A model generated the notes under the pieces. It made no database searches. It was not told where the DNA came from and saw only the letters and a program-made list of their open reading frames with translations. This document shows positions 1 through 8,269 of a stretch of 64,000 nucleotides of DNA, piece by piece. The position numbers were made by a program, and so were the translations under genes. Position 1 is the stretch's first letter. Each line of letters begins with the position of its first letter. Source of the DNA: Pseudobdellovibrionaceae bacterium (GTDB taxonomy: Bacteria > Bdellovibrionota > FAC87 > UBA2466 > JACKAF01); assembly GCA_020635235.1 (NCBI GenBank), contig JACKAF010000006.1:1-64000 (forward strand), read 5' to 3'.

Positions 1-395
1 GCCTGGACGACATGACCTGGACGCTGGGCTCAAACAATTTCGGGATGACCCTGAGCCGCGAAGTTCCGAGAAAAATTTTGGGTGAGCTGCGCAAGTTTGT
101 AGCGGATTTCTTGCGCTCCTTGGGAATGTCTTTAGAAGATGTGGACCACTTTGCCATTCACCCCGGTGGGCCTCGCATTGTGGAGGCCGTTGCGGAGGCC
201 TTGGAACTCGGACCAGGCAAGACGCGTCACAGTGATGCCGTTTTGCAAGTAAGGGGAAATCTGTCTTCCTGTTCTCTACCGTACATTTGGAGTGAGCTTT
301 TGAATGATAGAGAAGTCCGCCCTGGAAGTCGTGTTTTGTCATTGGCCTTCGGCCCAGGCCTTACGTTTGCGGCCTCGGTAATGGAAAGAGTTTAG
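1..395 (+). CDS. Type III polyketide synthase (chalcone/stilbene synthase-like), C-terminal part
   Basis: The gene enters from the left edge: the reading frame is open to base 3 (L-D-D before the first in-window Met), so the true start lies outside. About 130 residues of the C-terminal thiolase-fold half are visible. The family's catalytic His lies in an HPGGPRI motif and the catalytic Asn in a GNLSS motif, and the usual glycine-rich FGPGLT ending is present. These enzymes extend an acyl-CoA with malonyl-CoA to make alkylresorcinols, pyrones or quinone precursors. The nucleophilic Cys would be upstream, out of view. It is followed 3 bases later by a membrane protein and then a methyltransferase, a typical bacterial type III PKS cluster. 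The product cannot be predicted from this fragment. Confidence 0.93.
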   Translation, partial: LDDMTWTLGSNNFGMTLSREVPRKILGELRKFVADFLRSLGMSLEDVDHFAIHPGGPRIVEAVAEALELGPGKTRHSDAVLQVRGNLSSCSLPYIWSELLNDREVRPGSRVLSLAFGPGLTFAASVMERV

Positions 396-398
396 ACG

Positions 399-848
399 AT
401 GCTATTTTATGCAAGTATAGCGGCGTGGATTTTTCAGGGGCTGCTGATGGTTATTGACGATGGAATCTTTCATCGACGACGTGGGTTAACAAAGTTTGAA
501 AGCTTTGGGCACGTTGCAGATTCTTTGGTTTTCGGCACGGTCCTTTGTATACCGGCCTTTGCACCCGCGGATCCGCACTGGCTCTCACTCTATCTTGCGG
601 GAGCAGTCTTTTCGGCCGTCTTTATTACCAAAGATGAGTGGATCCACGCCGAAAGTTGCCGCCCGATGGAGAACTGGTTGCACTCGCTACTTTTTCTGAA
701 CCACCCCGTTCTGTTTTTTCTTACGGGGAGTTTGTGGTGGCAACACGAAGCCGAAGAGCTTCGCGTTGCCCTTCCTTTTGCGGTATTTGGTTTTTCGATC
801 TATCAATGGGCCGCGTGGTTGCGAGTTCCTACGAGGAAAACGGCATGA
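399..848 (+). CDS. Small multi-pass membrane protein of a type III PKS operon, unknown function
   Basis: This is a 149-residue protein with about four hydrophobic segments. A conserved-looking polar stretch (DDGIFHRR, DEWIHAE, ENWLHS) sits at the membrane edges and could bind metal or an active-site cofactor. I do not recognise the family. It starts 3 bases after the polyketide synthase and its stop overlaps the ATG of the methyltransferase (ATGA), so the three are almost certainly co-transcribed and translationally coupled. A role in modifying, reducing or transporting a lipophilic polyketide is inferred from context only. Confidence 0.8.
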   Translation: MLFYASIAAWIFQGLLMVIDDGIFHRRRGLTKFESFGHVADSLVFGTVLCIPAFAPADPHWLSLYLAGAVFSAVFITKDEWIHAESCRPMENWLHSLLFLNHPVLFFLTGSLWWQHEAEELRVALPFAVFGFSIYQWAAWLRVPTRKTA

Positions 849-1573
849 GTGATCAGGTTAACAATGCTTTCTACGACGAGCTGGGGGATCAGTGGTACCA
901 CGGAGATCGCCACGCGATAGGCCTGCTCCGTGCCGAATCCGGAATAAAGTTGGATTTTGTCCGCCGCCATTTGTTGCCCGGTCAAAAGGTGCTTGATGTG
1001 GCCTGCGGTGGCGGCCTTGTCGCCAACCCGCTCGCACGCGAGGGTTTTTCGGTTACGGGAGTCGATCTCTCAGAAAATTCGCTCCAGGTGGCGCGAGACC
1101 AGGCAGTGGAGGGCGCGCAATTTGTACATGGGAACGCACTGCAGTTACCTTTCGCCGCCGAGTCATTTGACGCCGTATTGTTAATGGATTTTTTGGAACA
1201 TGTATCCGAACCAGAACGCGTGTTGAAGGAGGCGTCACGGGTTTTGGTGCCTGGTGGACTACTGATGTTTTCCACATTTAATAGAAACTGGGCGTCGCGC
1301 CTTTTGGCAATTGAAGCACTTCGTTGGTTTCCGGAGTCGCCGCCCAACGTACACGTATACGAGCTATTCTTAACGCCGGACGAAGTAAGAACCTTTGCAA
1401 CTAACTGCGGCCTTGAACTTGTGGAGTATCGAGGCAGTCTCCCAAAGTTTTTTTCGTGGCCGTTTTGGTCGTCCGTTTTTCGACGACGGGTCCACCAGGG
1501 ATTTAGCTTTGAGTACACAAGTAGTTTGCGAGTTGGCTACATGGGGTGTTTTCGGAAAACCTTAACTCATTAG
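845..1573 (+). CDS. SAM-dependent methyltransferase, UbiG-like
   Basis: This is a class I methyltransferase of about 242 residues. The SAM-binding motif I reads VLDVACGGG near residue 50, the acidic end of strand 2 is GVDLS, and the post-motif is FDAVLLMDFLEHV, as in 3-demethylubiquinone O-methyltransferases. The start at 845 is chosen because it overlaps the previous stop as ATGA and gives the normal N-terminus (VNNAFYDELGDQWYHGDRHA). An upstream extension to 638 would read through the membrane protein. It likely O-methylates the hydroxy-arene or quinol made by the upstream polyketide synthase. It converges on the NUDIX gene with a 12-base overlap. Confidence 0.92.
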   Translation: MSDQVNNAFYDELGDQWYHGDRHAIGLLRAESGIKLDFVRRHLLPGQKVLDVACGGGLVANPLAREGFSVTGVDLSENSLQVARDQAVEGAQFVHGNALQLPFAAESFDAVLLMDFLEHVSEPERVLKEASRVLVPGGLLMFSTFNRNWASRLLAIEALRWFPESPPNVHVYELFLTPDEVRTFATNCGLELVEYRGSLPKFFSWPFWSSVFRRRVHQGFSFEYTSSLRVGYMGCFRKTLTH

Positions 1574-2107
1574 TGCGCTGGCGCGCAGTAGGGCGACCAC
1601 TGAAATGGCGTCTGTTATCTCGCCGTTCAGTACCATCTCTGTAGCTTTTTTTAGCGGTAGTTTTTTAACTGTGAGCGCTTCATCTTCTTCAGGCGCAGAA
1701 TCCCCAAAATGCAGGCCAGTTGCCAGATAGATAAGAGCACGTTCATCGGTAGCCGAGTTTGAGAGGTGCATCTCCTGAATGAGCCTCCACTCCATTGCTG
1801 TGATTCCCGTTTCTTCTTTCAGTTCTCTTTGAGCACTGACCAAAGGCTCAATTTCCAAAGCGCCGCCGCCTTCGGGGATTTCCCAGGAATACTGTTTCAG
1901 TGGGTAGCGGTACTGCCCAACCAGATATGTGTTCCCTTCGTTGTCCACAGGAACGATCCCCAGAGCGAGATTCTTAAAGTGCACGGTTCCGTAGATGCCC
2001 GGCTTGTTCGCGGCGTTAATGACCTGGTGTTCCTCTACTCGGATCCACGGGTTTTCGTATTGTGTTTTAGTGGAGAGCGTTTTCCAGGGGTTGAGCGTTT
2101 CGTCCAT
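1562..2107 (-). CDS. NUDIX hydrolase, ADP-ribose pyrophosphatase type
   Basis: This 181-residue protein has the NUDIX core helix RELKEETGI preceded by a Gly-rich loop (PEGGGALE), as in ADP-ribose/ADP-sugar pyrophosphatases. The first Glu position of the canonical box looks shifted or substituted. An upstream strand IVPVDNEGNTYLVGQYR is typical of the family. It should hydrolyse nucleoside-diphosphate sugars such as ADP-ribose, using Mg2+ in the cytoplasm. Start 2107 (MDETLNPW) is preferred over 2185, which would run through the intergenic region and into the divergent reductase start. It is divergent from glutathione reductase across about 76 bases, which probably hold both promoters. Confidence 0.9.
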   Translation of the reverse strand: MDETLNPWKTLSTKTQYENPWIRVEEHQVINAANKPGIYGTVHFKNLALGIVPVDNEGNTYLVGQYRYPLKQYSWEIPEGGGALEIEPLVSAQRELKEETGITAMEWRLIQEMHLSNSATDERALIYLATGLHFGDSAPEEDEALTVKKLPLKKATEMVLNGEITDAISVVALLRASALMS

Positions 2108-2183
2108 GATGGCAGACGCTATCACAGGGCCAAAGGCGTTGTCGCCTGATTCCTGTTGCGGTATACCCCCGGTGGGAGAAAGC

Positions 2184-3533
2184 ATGAGCGAGTTTGACTA
2201 CGATCTATTTGTACTTGGCGGGGGTTCAGGCGGCGTTCGGGTGGCGCGTTGGTCGGGTGGCCTCGGAGCAAAGGTTGCGATTTGCGAATCGGATAGATTC
2301 GGCGGGACCTGTGTGATACGCGGGTGCATCCCAAAAAAATTCATGGTGCTGGGCTCCCACTTTTTGGATGAAGTCCATTTGATGGAGTCTTACGGTTGGA
2401 CCACACAAGCTCCGCGTTTTGACTGGAAAGCTTTAAAGGCAGCACGCGACAAAGAGATTTCTCGGCTGAGCGGTCTTTACGAGGGCATGCTTTCAAAAAA
2501 CAAAGTGGATCGTTTCGTGGGCCGTGGTGTTGTCACGGGCGCCCATTCTGTTGAAGTGAATGGCAAGACCTACACGGCGAAATACATTGTGGTCGCCGTA
2601 GGCGGTCTACCGAGCAAAGCTCCCATTCCCGGCGTGGAGCTGGGAGTAACTTCCGATGAGATGTTTGAAATGGACGAACAGCCCAAGCGTGCGGTGATTG
2701 CTGGCGGTGGGTTTATCGCTGTGGAGTTTGCCGGCATTTTGCGCGGTTTTGGAAGTGAAGTGGATGTGGTTATCCGCGCCGATAAAATTCTCCGAGGTTT
2801 TGACGAGGACATGCGGGGCTACCTTCAAGAGGAGCTTCAAAAGAAGGGAATTCGGTTTCATACGGGTGTGACGATGGAGAAGATCTCTGCGGCCGGGACA
2901 TCCCGATTCATTGAACTTTCAAATGGGAGCCAACTCGAAGCGGATGCCGTTTTGTGTGCCACGGGGCGCGTGCCCAACACCGCAGATCTCGGTTTAGAGG
3001 AGATTGGTGTGAAGCTCGGTAAGCGCGGCGAGATCCTTGTGAATGCGCTTAGCCAGTCCAGCGTCGACAGCATTTATGCGATTGGCGACTGTACGGACAG
3101 AGTAAATCTTACTCCAGTCGCCACGAGTGAGGGGACCTTGCTTGCAGAGAATCTTTTCAATGGAAAAAACTACAAGATGGAATACTCAAACATTCCTTCT
3201 GCCGTTTTTTCACAACCCCCACTTTCGACGGTCGGCCTTACGGAAGCCGAGGCGCGTTCTCAATTCGGTGAAGTGGATGTCTACGTGAGTCAGTTCCGTG
3301 CGCTGAAGTTCACATTGTCGCCAGTTCAGGAAAAAACTCACATGAAGCTTATTGTGGATCCGAAAACGGACCGAGTGGTCGGTTGCCACATGATCGGCGC
3401 CGACGCTCCCGAGATCGTTCAAGGCGTGGCGATTGCGATCAAGGCTGGAGCTACCAAGCAGGATTTCGATTCGACAGTGGGAATTCATCCGACGAGTGCG
3501 GAAGAGTTTGTGACGATGCGGACGAAACGGTAG
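2184..3533 (+). CDS. gor: Glutathione-disulfide reductase
   Basis: This is a 449-residue flavoprotein disulfide reductase. The N-terminus holds the FAD dinucleotide fold (GGGSGGVRVA), followed by the redox-active disulfide GTCVIRGCIPKK with Cys43 and Cys48. The CVIRGC form is that of the plant/cyanobacterial/alphaproteobacterial glutathione reductase subgroup rather than the CVNVGC of E. coli Gor. The central NAD(P) fold (VIAGGGFIAVEFAG) and the ATGRVPNT and YAIGDC motifs follow. The C-terminal HPTSAEEFVTMR carries the catalytic His-Glu pair of the dimer interface. It reduces GSSG to GSH with NADPH. ATG 2184 follows GGGAGAAAGC; longer N-terminal extensions have no family support. Confidence 0.96.
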   Translation: MSEFDYDLFVLGGGSGGVRVARWSGGLGAKVAICESDRFGGTCVIRGCIPKKFMVLGSHFLDEVHLMESYGWTTQAPRFDWKALKAARDKEISRLSGLYEGMLSKNKVDRFVGRGVVTGAHSVEVNGKTYTAKYIVVAVGGLPSKAPIPGVELGVTSDEMFEMDEQPKRAVIAGGGFIAVEFAGILRGFGSEVDVVIRADKILRGFDEDMRGYLQEELQKKGIRFHTGVTMEKISAAGTSRFIELSNGSQLEADAVLCATGRVPNTADLGLEEIGVKLGKRGEILVNALSQSSVDSIYAIGDCTDRVNLTPVATSEGTLLAENLFNGKNYKMEYSNIPSAVFSQPPLSTVGLTEAEARSQFGEVDVYVSQFRALKFTLSPVQEKTHMKLIVDPKTDRVVGCHMIGADAPEIVQGVAIAIKAGATKQDFDSTVGIHPTSAEEFVTMRTKR

Positions 3534-3534
3534 G

Positions 3535-3602
3535 AAAAAGTGCGGCAGATACCCGACCTGTGCCGAATACCTGCCGCTAGTGGAGAGGCTAGTTTTCCAC
3601 TA
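3535..3602. terminator. Possible convergent terminator hairpins
   Basis: Between the reductase stop and the convergent Ig-like gene are two inverted repeats. GCGGCAG (3542-3548) pairs with CTGCCGC (3571-3577), and TAGTGGA (3578-3584) pairs with TCCACTA (3596-3602). Neither is followed by a clear T run, so termination is only suggested. Confidence 0.35.
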
Positions 3603-4410
3603 CTAAGTCGAAGTAATAACGATACAGCTTAATGCCTTGGCGGACATCCACCCATATTCGGTAGCTGCCCACGTCCAGTCGGGACGGCGTCCCGCTCAGG
3701 ACGCCCAAGGTGCTGACCTTCAGAAACACTGGGGCGTAAACGGTGTAGCGTCCCTGCAGTCCGATGCTCTTAACGAGATCGACGGAAAAGAACTGACCCA
3801 CCTTGATCGTTACTGGGGCCACCGCCGGGACTTGGTTGTAGACTTCAATGCGGACGGTGAAAGACTCGTCCGTTCCCTCTACAAAGGCCTGGAACTGGTG
3901 TGTGCCAATGTCGCTTGCTGCAGGGGTCCCCACCAGCACACCCGATTGAGTGGCCTCCAACCAGGCCGGCAGATTCTCAAAACTAAAGCGGCCGACGATT
4001 CCAGTGGTTTTGCTCAAATCATTTAGAAAGACATCGCCGACTTTGGCGCGCAGGCTAAGTGTTGGCAGCTCGTTCGGGTGGCGCACATCGACTTCCACCA
4101 GGAAGAGATCTGTTTTTCCACCATACTCCACAGAGGCGTATAGCTTGTTCAGGCCCACGTTCTCAAGGGAGGGGGTCCCATACAGGATGCCCTTCGTGGT
4201 GAGCGACAACCAGGCCGGTCCGGAGATGGTCTGGTAGCTCACGTTGGCGCCTGCTACCCCTGTATAGTGGCTCAGGTCCTCCGCGAAGGCCTCACCCGCC
4301 AAGGCGCTCACCGAAATGGTTTGGCTCATGCGCAGCGCCGTCGCCGCCGTGCCGACCGCCGCGTATAACGATACTAACAAGAGTACTGCCGTTCTGCTCA
4401 AAGCGCGCAT
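3589..4410 (-). CDS. Secreted protein with three putative-Ig (He_PIG-like) repeats
   Basis: This 273-residue protein has a Sec signal peptide (MRALSRTAVLLLVSLYAAVGTAATA). Three tandem repeats of about 80 residues follow. Each carries the pattern of a cadherin-like/putative Ig domain: 'G..F..DLS..TG..G...Y.....P.WL......G.L.GTPS..DVG'. Such domains usually mediate adhesion or form spacers in surface proteins; no catalytic domain is present. ATG 4410 is preceded by GGGAGGATCT, a good ribosome binding site, so I prefer it to the upstream TTG at 4422. It is divergent from the NtrC-type regulator. Confidence 0.8.
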   Translation of the reverse strand: MRALSRTAVLLLVSLYAAVGTAATALRMSQTISVSALAGEAFAEDLSHYTGVAGANVSYQTISGPAWLSLTTKGILYGTPSLENVGLNKLYASVEYGGKTDLFLVEVDVRHPNELPTLSLRAKVGDVFLNDLSKTTGIVGRFSFENLPAWLEATQSGVLVGTPAASDIGTHQFQAFVEGTDESFTVRIEVYNQVPAVAPVTIKVGQFFSVDLVKSIGLQGRYTVYAPVFLKVSTLGVLSGTPSRLDVGSYRIWVDVRQGIKLYRYYFDLVVEN

Positions 4411-4518
4411 AGATCCTCCCAAGAATGAAAAGCTTTAAAGGAGCTATAACGATGAGGGGAAAGGAGAAGTTTGTCACGACGGGATGTTTCAAAAACCCTA
4501 AAGAAATCTGTAGGTTAA

Positions 4519-4534
4519 GTAAGAAATTTCTTAC
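4519..4534. promoter_or_regulatory. Perfect 16-bp palindrome, candidate operator
   Basis: GTAAGAAATTTCTTAC is a perfect dyad in the divergent region between the Ig-like gene and the sigma54-type regulator. It lies 17 bases upstream of the regulator's putative -35 box, so a dimeric DNA-binding protein could bind here. No regulator is identified. Confidence 0.4.
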
Positions 4535-4551
4535 GCGGCCGGTTAGCTGAG

Positions 4552-4580
4552 TTGCTTTAAAATCCCACCTTTAGTATATT
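4552..4580 (+). promoter_or_regulatory. Sigma70-type promoter of the NtrC-like regulator
   Basis: A -35 TTGCTT (4552-4557) and a -10 TATATT (4575-4580) are separated by exactly 17 bases. Transcription would start near 4587, giving a leader of about 34 bases with CGGAG before the ATG at 4621. Confidence 0.6.
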
Positions 4581-4620
4581 GCCTCGCGTTATTTTTGTGC
4601 CCACTCTGTACGGAGTATCC

Positions 4621-6030
4621 ATGAAGCTAAATCTGCTAATTCTTGATGATGATCCAGTATTCCTTAAGGTGATGGAACTGGCGCTTAAGGGAAACTACGA
4701 ATTGCACCCCGCCCACAATTACGTGGAAGCGATCTCCATTCTTGAAAGAGAAGAGCTCGACGGTGCCATCATCGACATTGATCTAAAGGATCCGCAACAC
4801 GACGGCACGCAGGTGCTCGTGGAGTTTAAGAAACGCTTTCCGGAAAAACCTGCGATCATGGAGTCAGGATTTCGCGACGTCCCCACAGTAGTGAAGTGCA
4901 TGAAGCTTGGGGCGAACGACTACCTCGAGAAACCATTCGACGAAGGGACGCTCAACTTAAAGCTCAATAAGGTCTTCTCGGATTCAAAAAAGTTCAGAGT
5001 ACTAAAGCGTGCGTTCGACAAGTCGGTTGAAACAAACCAGCTAGTCGGCGAAAGCGAAGGTATTCAGCGTGCGATTCAATTGGTCCAGCAGGCCCAAGAC
5101 ATGCGCATTCTTTTCTACGGAGAAACGGGAGTGGGCAAAACTCCGTTTGCTCTACTTTCAAACAAAGTAGTGAGTGAGCGCGAAGGGCAGGCCCGCCCTT
5201 TTGAGCAGGTAAACTGTGCTTGCTTGAATAACGAGCAGTTCCAAGATCAGATCTTTGGCCACAAAAAGGGTGCCTTTACGGGTGCCATTGCGGACAAGCG
5301 TGGCTTGGTCGAGATCGCCCAGGGTGGCGACCTTTTTCTGGATGAAATTGGAGAAATGCCGCTCGAAACGCAGGCAAACTTTCTTACATTCTTGGATACG
5401 ATGGAATACTACCGTTTGGGCGATGACAAAAAACGCCGAGCGGATGTACGGGTAATCTGTGCGACGAACCGCGATCTCAAGAAGATGGTTGAAGAAGGAA
5501 AATTCCGTCAGGACCTTTACTCTCGTATCTCTCAAGTGGTGGTAAGTATCCCCCCCTTGCGAGAGCGTAAGTCGGATATTAAGATTCTGTTCGAACACTT
5601 CGTGAACGCTTTCGCTGGTTATGACAAGCCTTACGATGCTGAGATTGTAGAGCTCTTTAAGAAGTTCCATTGGGAAGAAGGAAACGTTCGCGAACTGCGT
5701 GATGCGGTCGAGTATCTGGTGATCATGTCTCGCGCTGCCGAACGCATCGAAGTTGGCCATTTGAGTGACCGCTATCGCCCGTTTGAAGATCCCAAACCGT
5801 TAACCGACTCCCGGGGTGTGGGTGAGCAAGTGGACACGGAAGTGCTCTACGAATACGGCCTGGAGACCTATCTCAGCCATTTGGAAAAGAAGATCCTGGA
5901 GGATCAGCTGAAATCGCATACAGGTAGCGTTGAAGCGATGGCAAAAAAGCTACGGGTTTCGCGTCCCACTTTGTATCGCCGGCTCAAAAAGTATGATATT
6001 GGAAACGTGCGTATCGAAGGATACAACTAG
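4621..6030 (+). CDS. NtrC-family response regulator, sigma54-dependent activator
   Basis: This 469-residue protein has three domains. An N-terminal receiver carries the acidic pocket DDD at residues 9-11 and probable phospho-acceptor Asp52 in GAIIDIDL. A AAA+ domain of about 230 residues has Walker A GETGVGKT, the sigma54-contacting loop GAFTGA and Walker B GGDLFLDEIGEM. A C-terminal Fis-type helix-turn-helix reads AMAKKLRVSRPTLYRRLKKY. It should activate sigma54 promoters with ATP hydrolysis after phosphorylation by an unseen histidine kinase. One oddity is the Walker A end GKTPFA, where most family members have GKExxA. ATG 4621 is chosen for its GGAG site and because the receiver begins there. 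Confidence 0.93.
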   Translation: MKLNLLILDDDPVFLKVMELALKGNYELHPAHNYVEAISILEREELDGAIIDIDLKDPQHDGTQVLVEFKKRFPEKPAIMESGFRDVPTVVKCMKLGANDYLEKPFDEGTLNLKLNKVFSDSKKFRVLKRAFDKSVETNQLVGESEGIQRAIQLVQQAQDMRILFYGETGVGKTPFALLSNKVVSEREGQARPFEQVNCACLNNEQFQDQIFGHKKGAFTGAIADKRGLVEIAQGGDLFLDEIGEMPLETQANFLTFLDTMEYYRLGDDKKRRADVRVICATNRDLKKMVEEGKFRQDLYSRISQVVVSIPPLRERKSDIKILFEHFVNAFAGYDKPYDAEIVELFKKFHWEEGNVRELRDAVEYLVIMSRAAERIEVGHLSDRYRPFEDPKPLTDSRGVGEQVDTEVLYEYGLETYLSHLEKKILEDQLKSHTGSVEAMAKKLRVSRPTLYRRLKKYDIGNVRIEGYN

Positions 6031-6060
6031 GTTTTAGCATTTTTCCAAGGCGTTTCCGAC

Positions 6061-8052
6061 ATGCTGCGTTTCATCCTTGTTTTTCCTTTATTGTTGGGTT
6101 TATCCGTTGCTTGCACCCGCAAGGACGTTGCTGAAGGCTGCAAAACGTCTTCCATTCCCGAGCGACGGGAATTCAAAGTTAACGCTAACGTTAGTCCCTG
6201 CGATAATTTTTACGAATACGCTTGTTCCGAGGCCCTAGCGTGTTTTGAACTGCGTGACGATCGCAGCCGGCACATTTTTGCCGTGAATGACTCCTTCGAG
6301 CGAATTCTCGAGCACAAGAAAAGCTACCTCGCCAAACTTGGGGCCCGTACCCAGCTCACACCCGGAGCTAAAGCGCTGCGAAACTATTATGTTGCCTGCA
6401 TGGACGCTCCGGCGCGCAAAGCAGAAGAGAAGAGACTCGTCCAATCTACACTCAAAGAAATTGCTCCTTATAAGGATTCTGCCTCCTTTGTGAAATTCGT
6501 GAACTCCCGTATTGTGGGGCCGCACTACGCCTTTCTTTCCTTTGGGCGGCTTTCCAACCTGGATAATTCTGAACTCTACGATGTTTATTTCGACAGCGGC
6601 CCGCTGATGACGCTTCCCGAGCGAAGTTACTACGAAAAGCCGGAGGTGCTGGCTGACTTCACCGGGATGGTTACGAGCTTTTTTGCAACGATTGGCTTGG
6701 ACAACCCTGAGGCACGCGCCAAAGCTGTTGTAGACTTCGAAAAAGCGGTGGCCGCGACTTACCCGCTCCCGGCGGAACTGCGGGAGCTCTTTTCAAAGCG
6801 CCTAATTATAGGCAGGGAAGAGCTTCTGAAAAAATTTCCATCACTCTCTCTGAAAGATGCGTTGGCAAAAATACCGCCCTCAACTCAGGTGCGAAGCCTT
6901 TTTGCCAAGAACTTTGAGGAAGTGGACAAGCTGCTGAAGTCGACCCCGGTAGATACTCTGAAGGATGTCTATCTGTTTAGGGACTTGTCGTCTTACATGG
7001 ACGATGCCTACCCGGAATATTTCCAAACGCGATTTGATTTTAATCACAAGCATCTTGGAGGACCCGAAGCCCGTCCAGTGCGCGCTGAGCGTTGTAGTTT
7101 TGCCATCATGGGGAATTTCGGAAAAGAGCTTGATAAAGAGCTTATCGACGAGCTCTACCCTAATTTTCCGGCAGAGAAGTTTGCGTCTTTGGTGGATAGA
7201 GTCCGAGTTGCCATGGTAGAGCGGCTTAAAAAGAACCAGTGGCTGAGCGCGCGGGGCAAGAAGGGCGCGATAAAGAAAATGGAGTCGGTCAAAATGCAGC
7301 TGGTTAAACCCAGCTCTGAGAAAGAATGGGATTTGCTGCCAGTTGCCAACTACGATCCCAAGGCTCCGATCGCGAACTCGATGGTTCGGCAGGAGCAATG
7401 GGTGGAACGGACTCTGGAGGAGTTCAGTAAACCACGAAACCGGGAACGCTGGTCCATGGGCCCGCTAACGGTAAACGCGTATTACAGCCCGGCGGATCAC
7501 AAGTTCGTGATGCTTCAGGGGATTTTGCAGTATCCATTTTACGATCCGACGGCCCCGGAGGCCGCCAATTTCGGTGGGGCAGGTATGGTTGTGGGTCACG
7601 AGTTAGGACACGCCATTGATGATCAGGGCGCGAAGTACGACGAGATGGGCAATCTCAAACAATGGATGTCGGCGGCGGACGTTAAGAAGTTCCATGCCCT
7701 TGGTGATGTCCTCGTCAAGCAATACGCAGCGGCCGGTCACGACGGTCGCCTAACCCTTGGGGAAAATATTGCAGATGTCACGGGACTCTCGTTTGCGTAT
7801 GAAGCCGCATTTCCTGAAAACAAAGGGAGTCAGGAAGACAAAAAAGCTTTCTTCTTACAATTTGCGCGTTCCTGGTGCGGCACAATGCGGCCGTCAGAAA
7901 GGGAACGGCGCCTTAAAACGGATCCGCACGCGCAAACCGATGTACGTGTGAACGAACCCCTGAAACACCAGCCTGGTTTCTATGAAGCTTACGGCTGTAA
8001 GGTAGGGGATAAGATGTACCTCCCTGCCGCCGATCGTCTGAAGCTTTGGTAA
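6061..8052 (+). CDS. M13 (neprilysin/PepO-type) zinc metallopeptidase, lipoprotein
   Basis: This 663-residue protein begins with a lipoprotein signal ending LSVAC, so it should be anchored in the outer or inner membrane facing the periplasm or exterior. The N-terminal M13 domain starts with the usual CDNFYEYAC. The catalytic domain has NAYYSP, the zinc motif HELGH near residues 512-516, and the third ligand in ENIADVTGL. It ends with the substrate-pocket signature VRVNEPLKHQPGFYEAYGC. These enzymes cleave oligopeptides. It begins 30 bases after the sigma54 activator and may share its transcript. Confidence 0.94.
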   Translation: MLRFILVFPLLLGLSVACTRKDVAEGCKTSSIPERREFKVNANVSPCDNFYEYACSEALACFELRDDRSRHIFAVNDSFERILEHKKSYLAKLGARTQLTPGAKALRNYYVACMDAPARKAEEKRLVQSTLKEIAPYKDSASFVKFVNSRIVGPHYAFLSFGRLSNLDNSELYDVYFDSGPLMTLPERSYYEKPEVLADFTGMVTSFFATIGLDNPEARAKAVVDFEKAVAATYPLPAELRELFSKRLIIGREELLKKFPSLSLKDALAKIPPSTQVRSLFAKNFEEVDKLLKSTPVDTLKDVYLFRDLSSYMDDAYPEYFQTRFDFNHKHLGGPEARPVRAERCSFAIMGNFGKELDKELIDELYPNFPAEKFASLVDRVRVAMVERLKKNQWLSARGKKGAIKKMESVKMQLVKPSSEKEWDLLPVANYDPKAPIANSMVRQEQWVERTLEEFSKPRNRERWSMGPLTVNAYYSPADHKFVMLQGILQYPFYDPTAPEAANFGGAGMVVGHELGHAIDDQGAKYDEMGNLKQWMSAADVKKFHALGDVLVKQYAAAGHDGRLTLGENIADVTGLSFAYEAAFPENKGSQEDKKAFFLQFARSWCGTMRPSERERRLKTDPHAQTDVRVNEPLKHQPGFYEAYGCKVGDKMYLPAADRLKLW

Positions 8053-8080
8053 AAAGGGCTTTTCCCGCTAAGAAAAGTTA

Positions 8081-8127
8081 TCGGGTTTCTGCAGGACTCT
8101 TTTTTTTGAGTCCGAAAATAAACCCGC
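8081..8127. terminator. Candidate hairpin after the M13 peptidase gene
   Basis: CGGGTTT (8082-8088) pairs with AAACCCG (8120-8126), enclosing an inner stem GGACTC/GAGTCC around a run of eight T. It sits shortly after the M13 stop codon. The T run is in the loop, not after the stem, so it is an atypical terminator. Confidence 0.35.
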
Positions 8128-8160
8128 AAAATGACTTCTGAATAATCTTAACTCGCCGCA

Positions 8161-8191
8161 TTAATGTGCAAGACCAATTTAGTCACATTAA
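8161..8191. promoter_or_regulatory. Inverted repeat upstream of the amidohydrolase
   Basis: TTAATGTG (8161-8168) and CACATTAA (8184-8191) are perfect 8-base arms separated by 15 bases in the leader/promoter region of the next gene. This could be a regulator site. The rest of 8053-8269 shows no other convincing element. Confidence 0.35.
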
Positions 8192-8269
8192 ATTTTAAAG
8201 ATACAACACCTTGCAGCATGGGTGGGTGCAAGCTATAGGGAAAAGAGAACAACATGCTTTGGGGGTCCC

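Noticed and set aside
638..844. Upstream extension of the UbiG-like methyltransferase
   Set aside because: It overlaps the membrane protein gene out of frame; the ATGA junction at 845 and the family N-terminus support 845.
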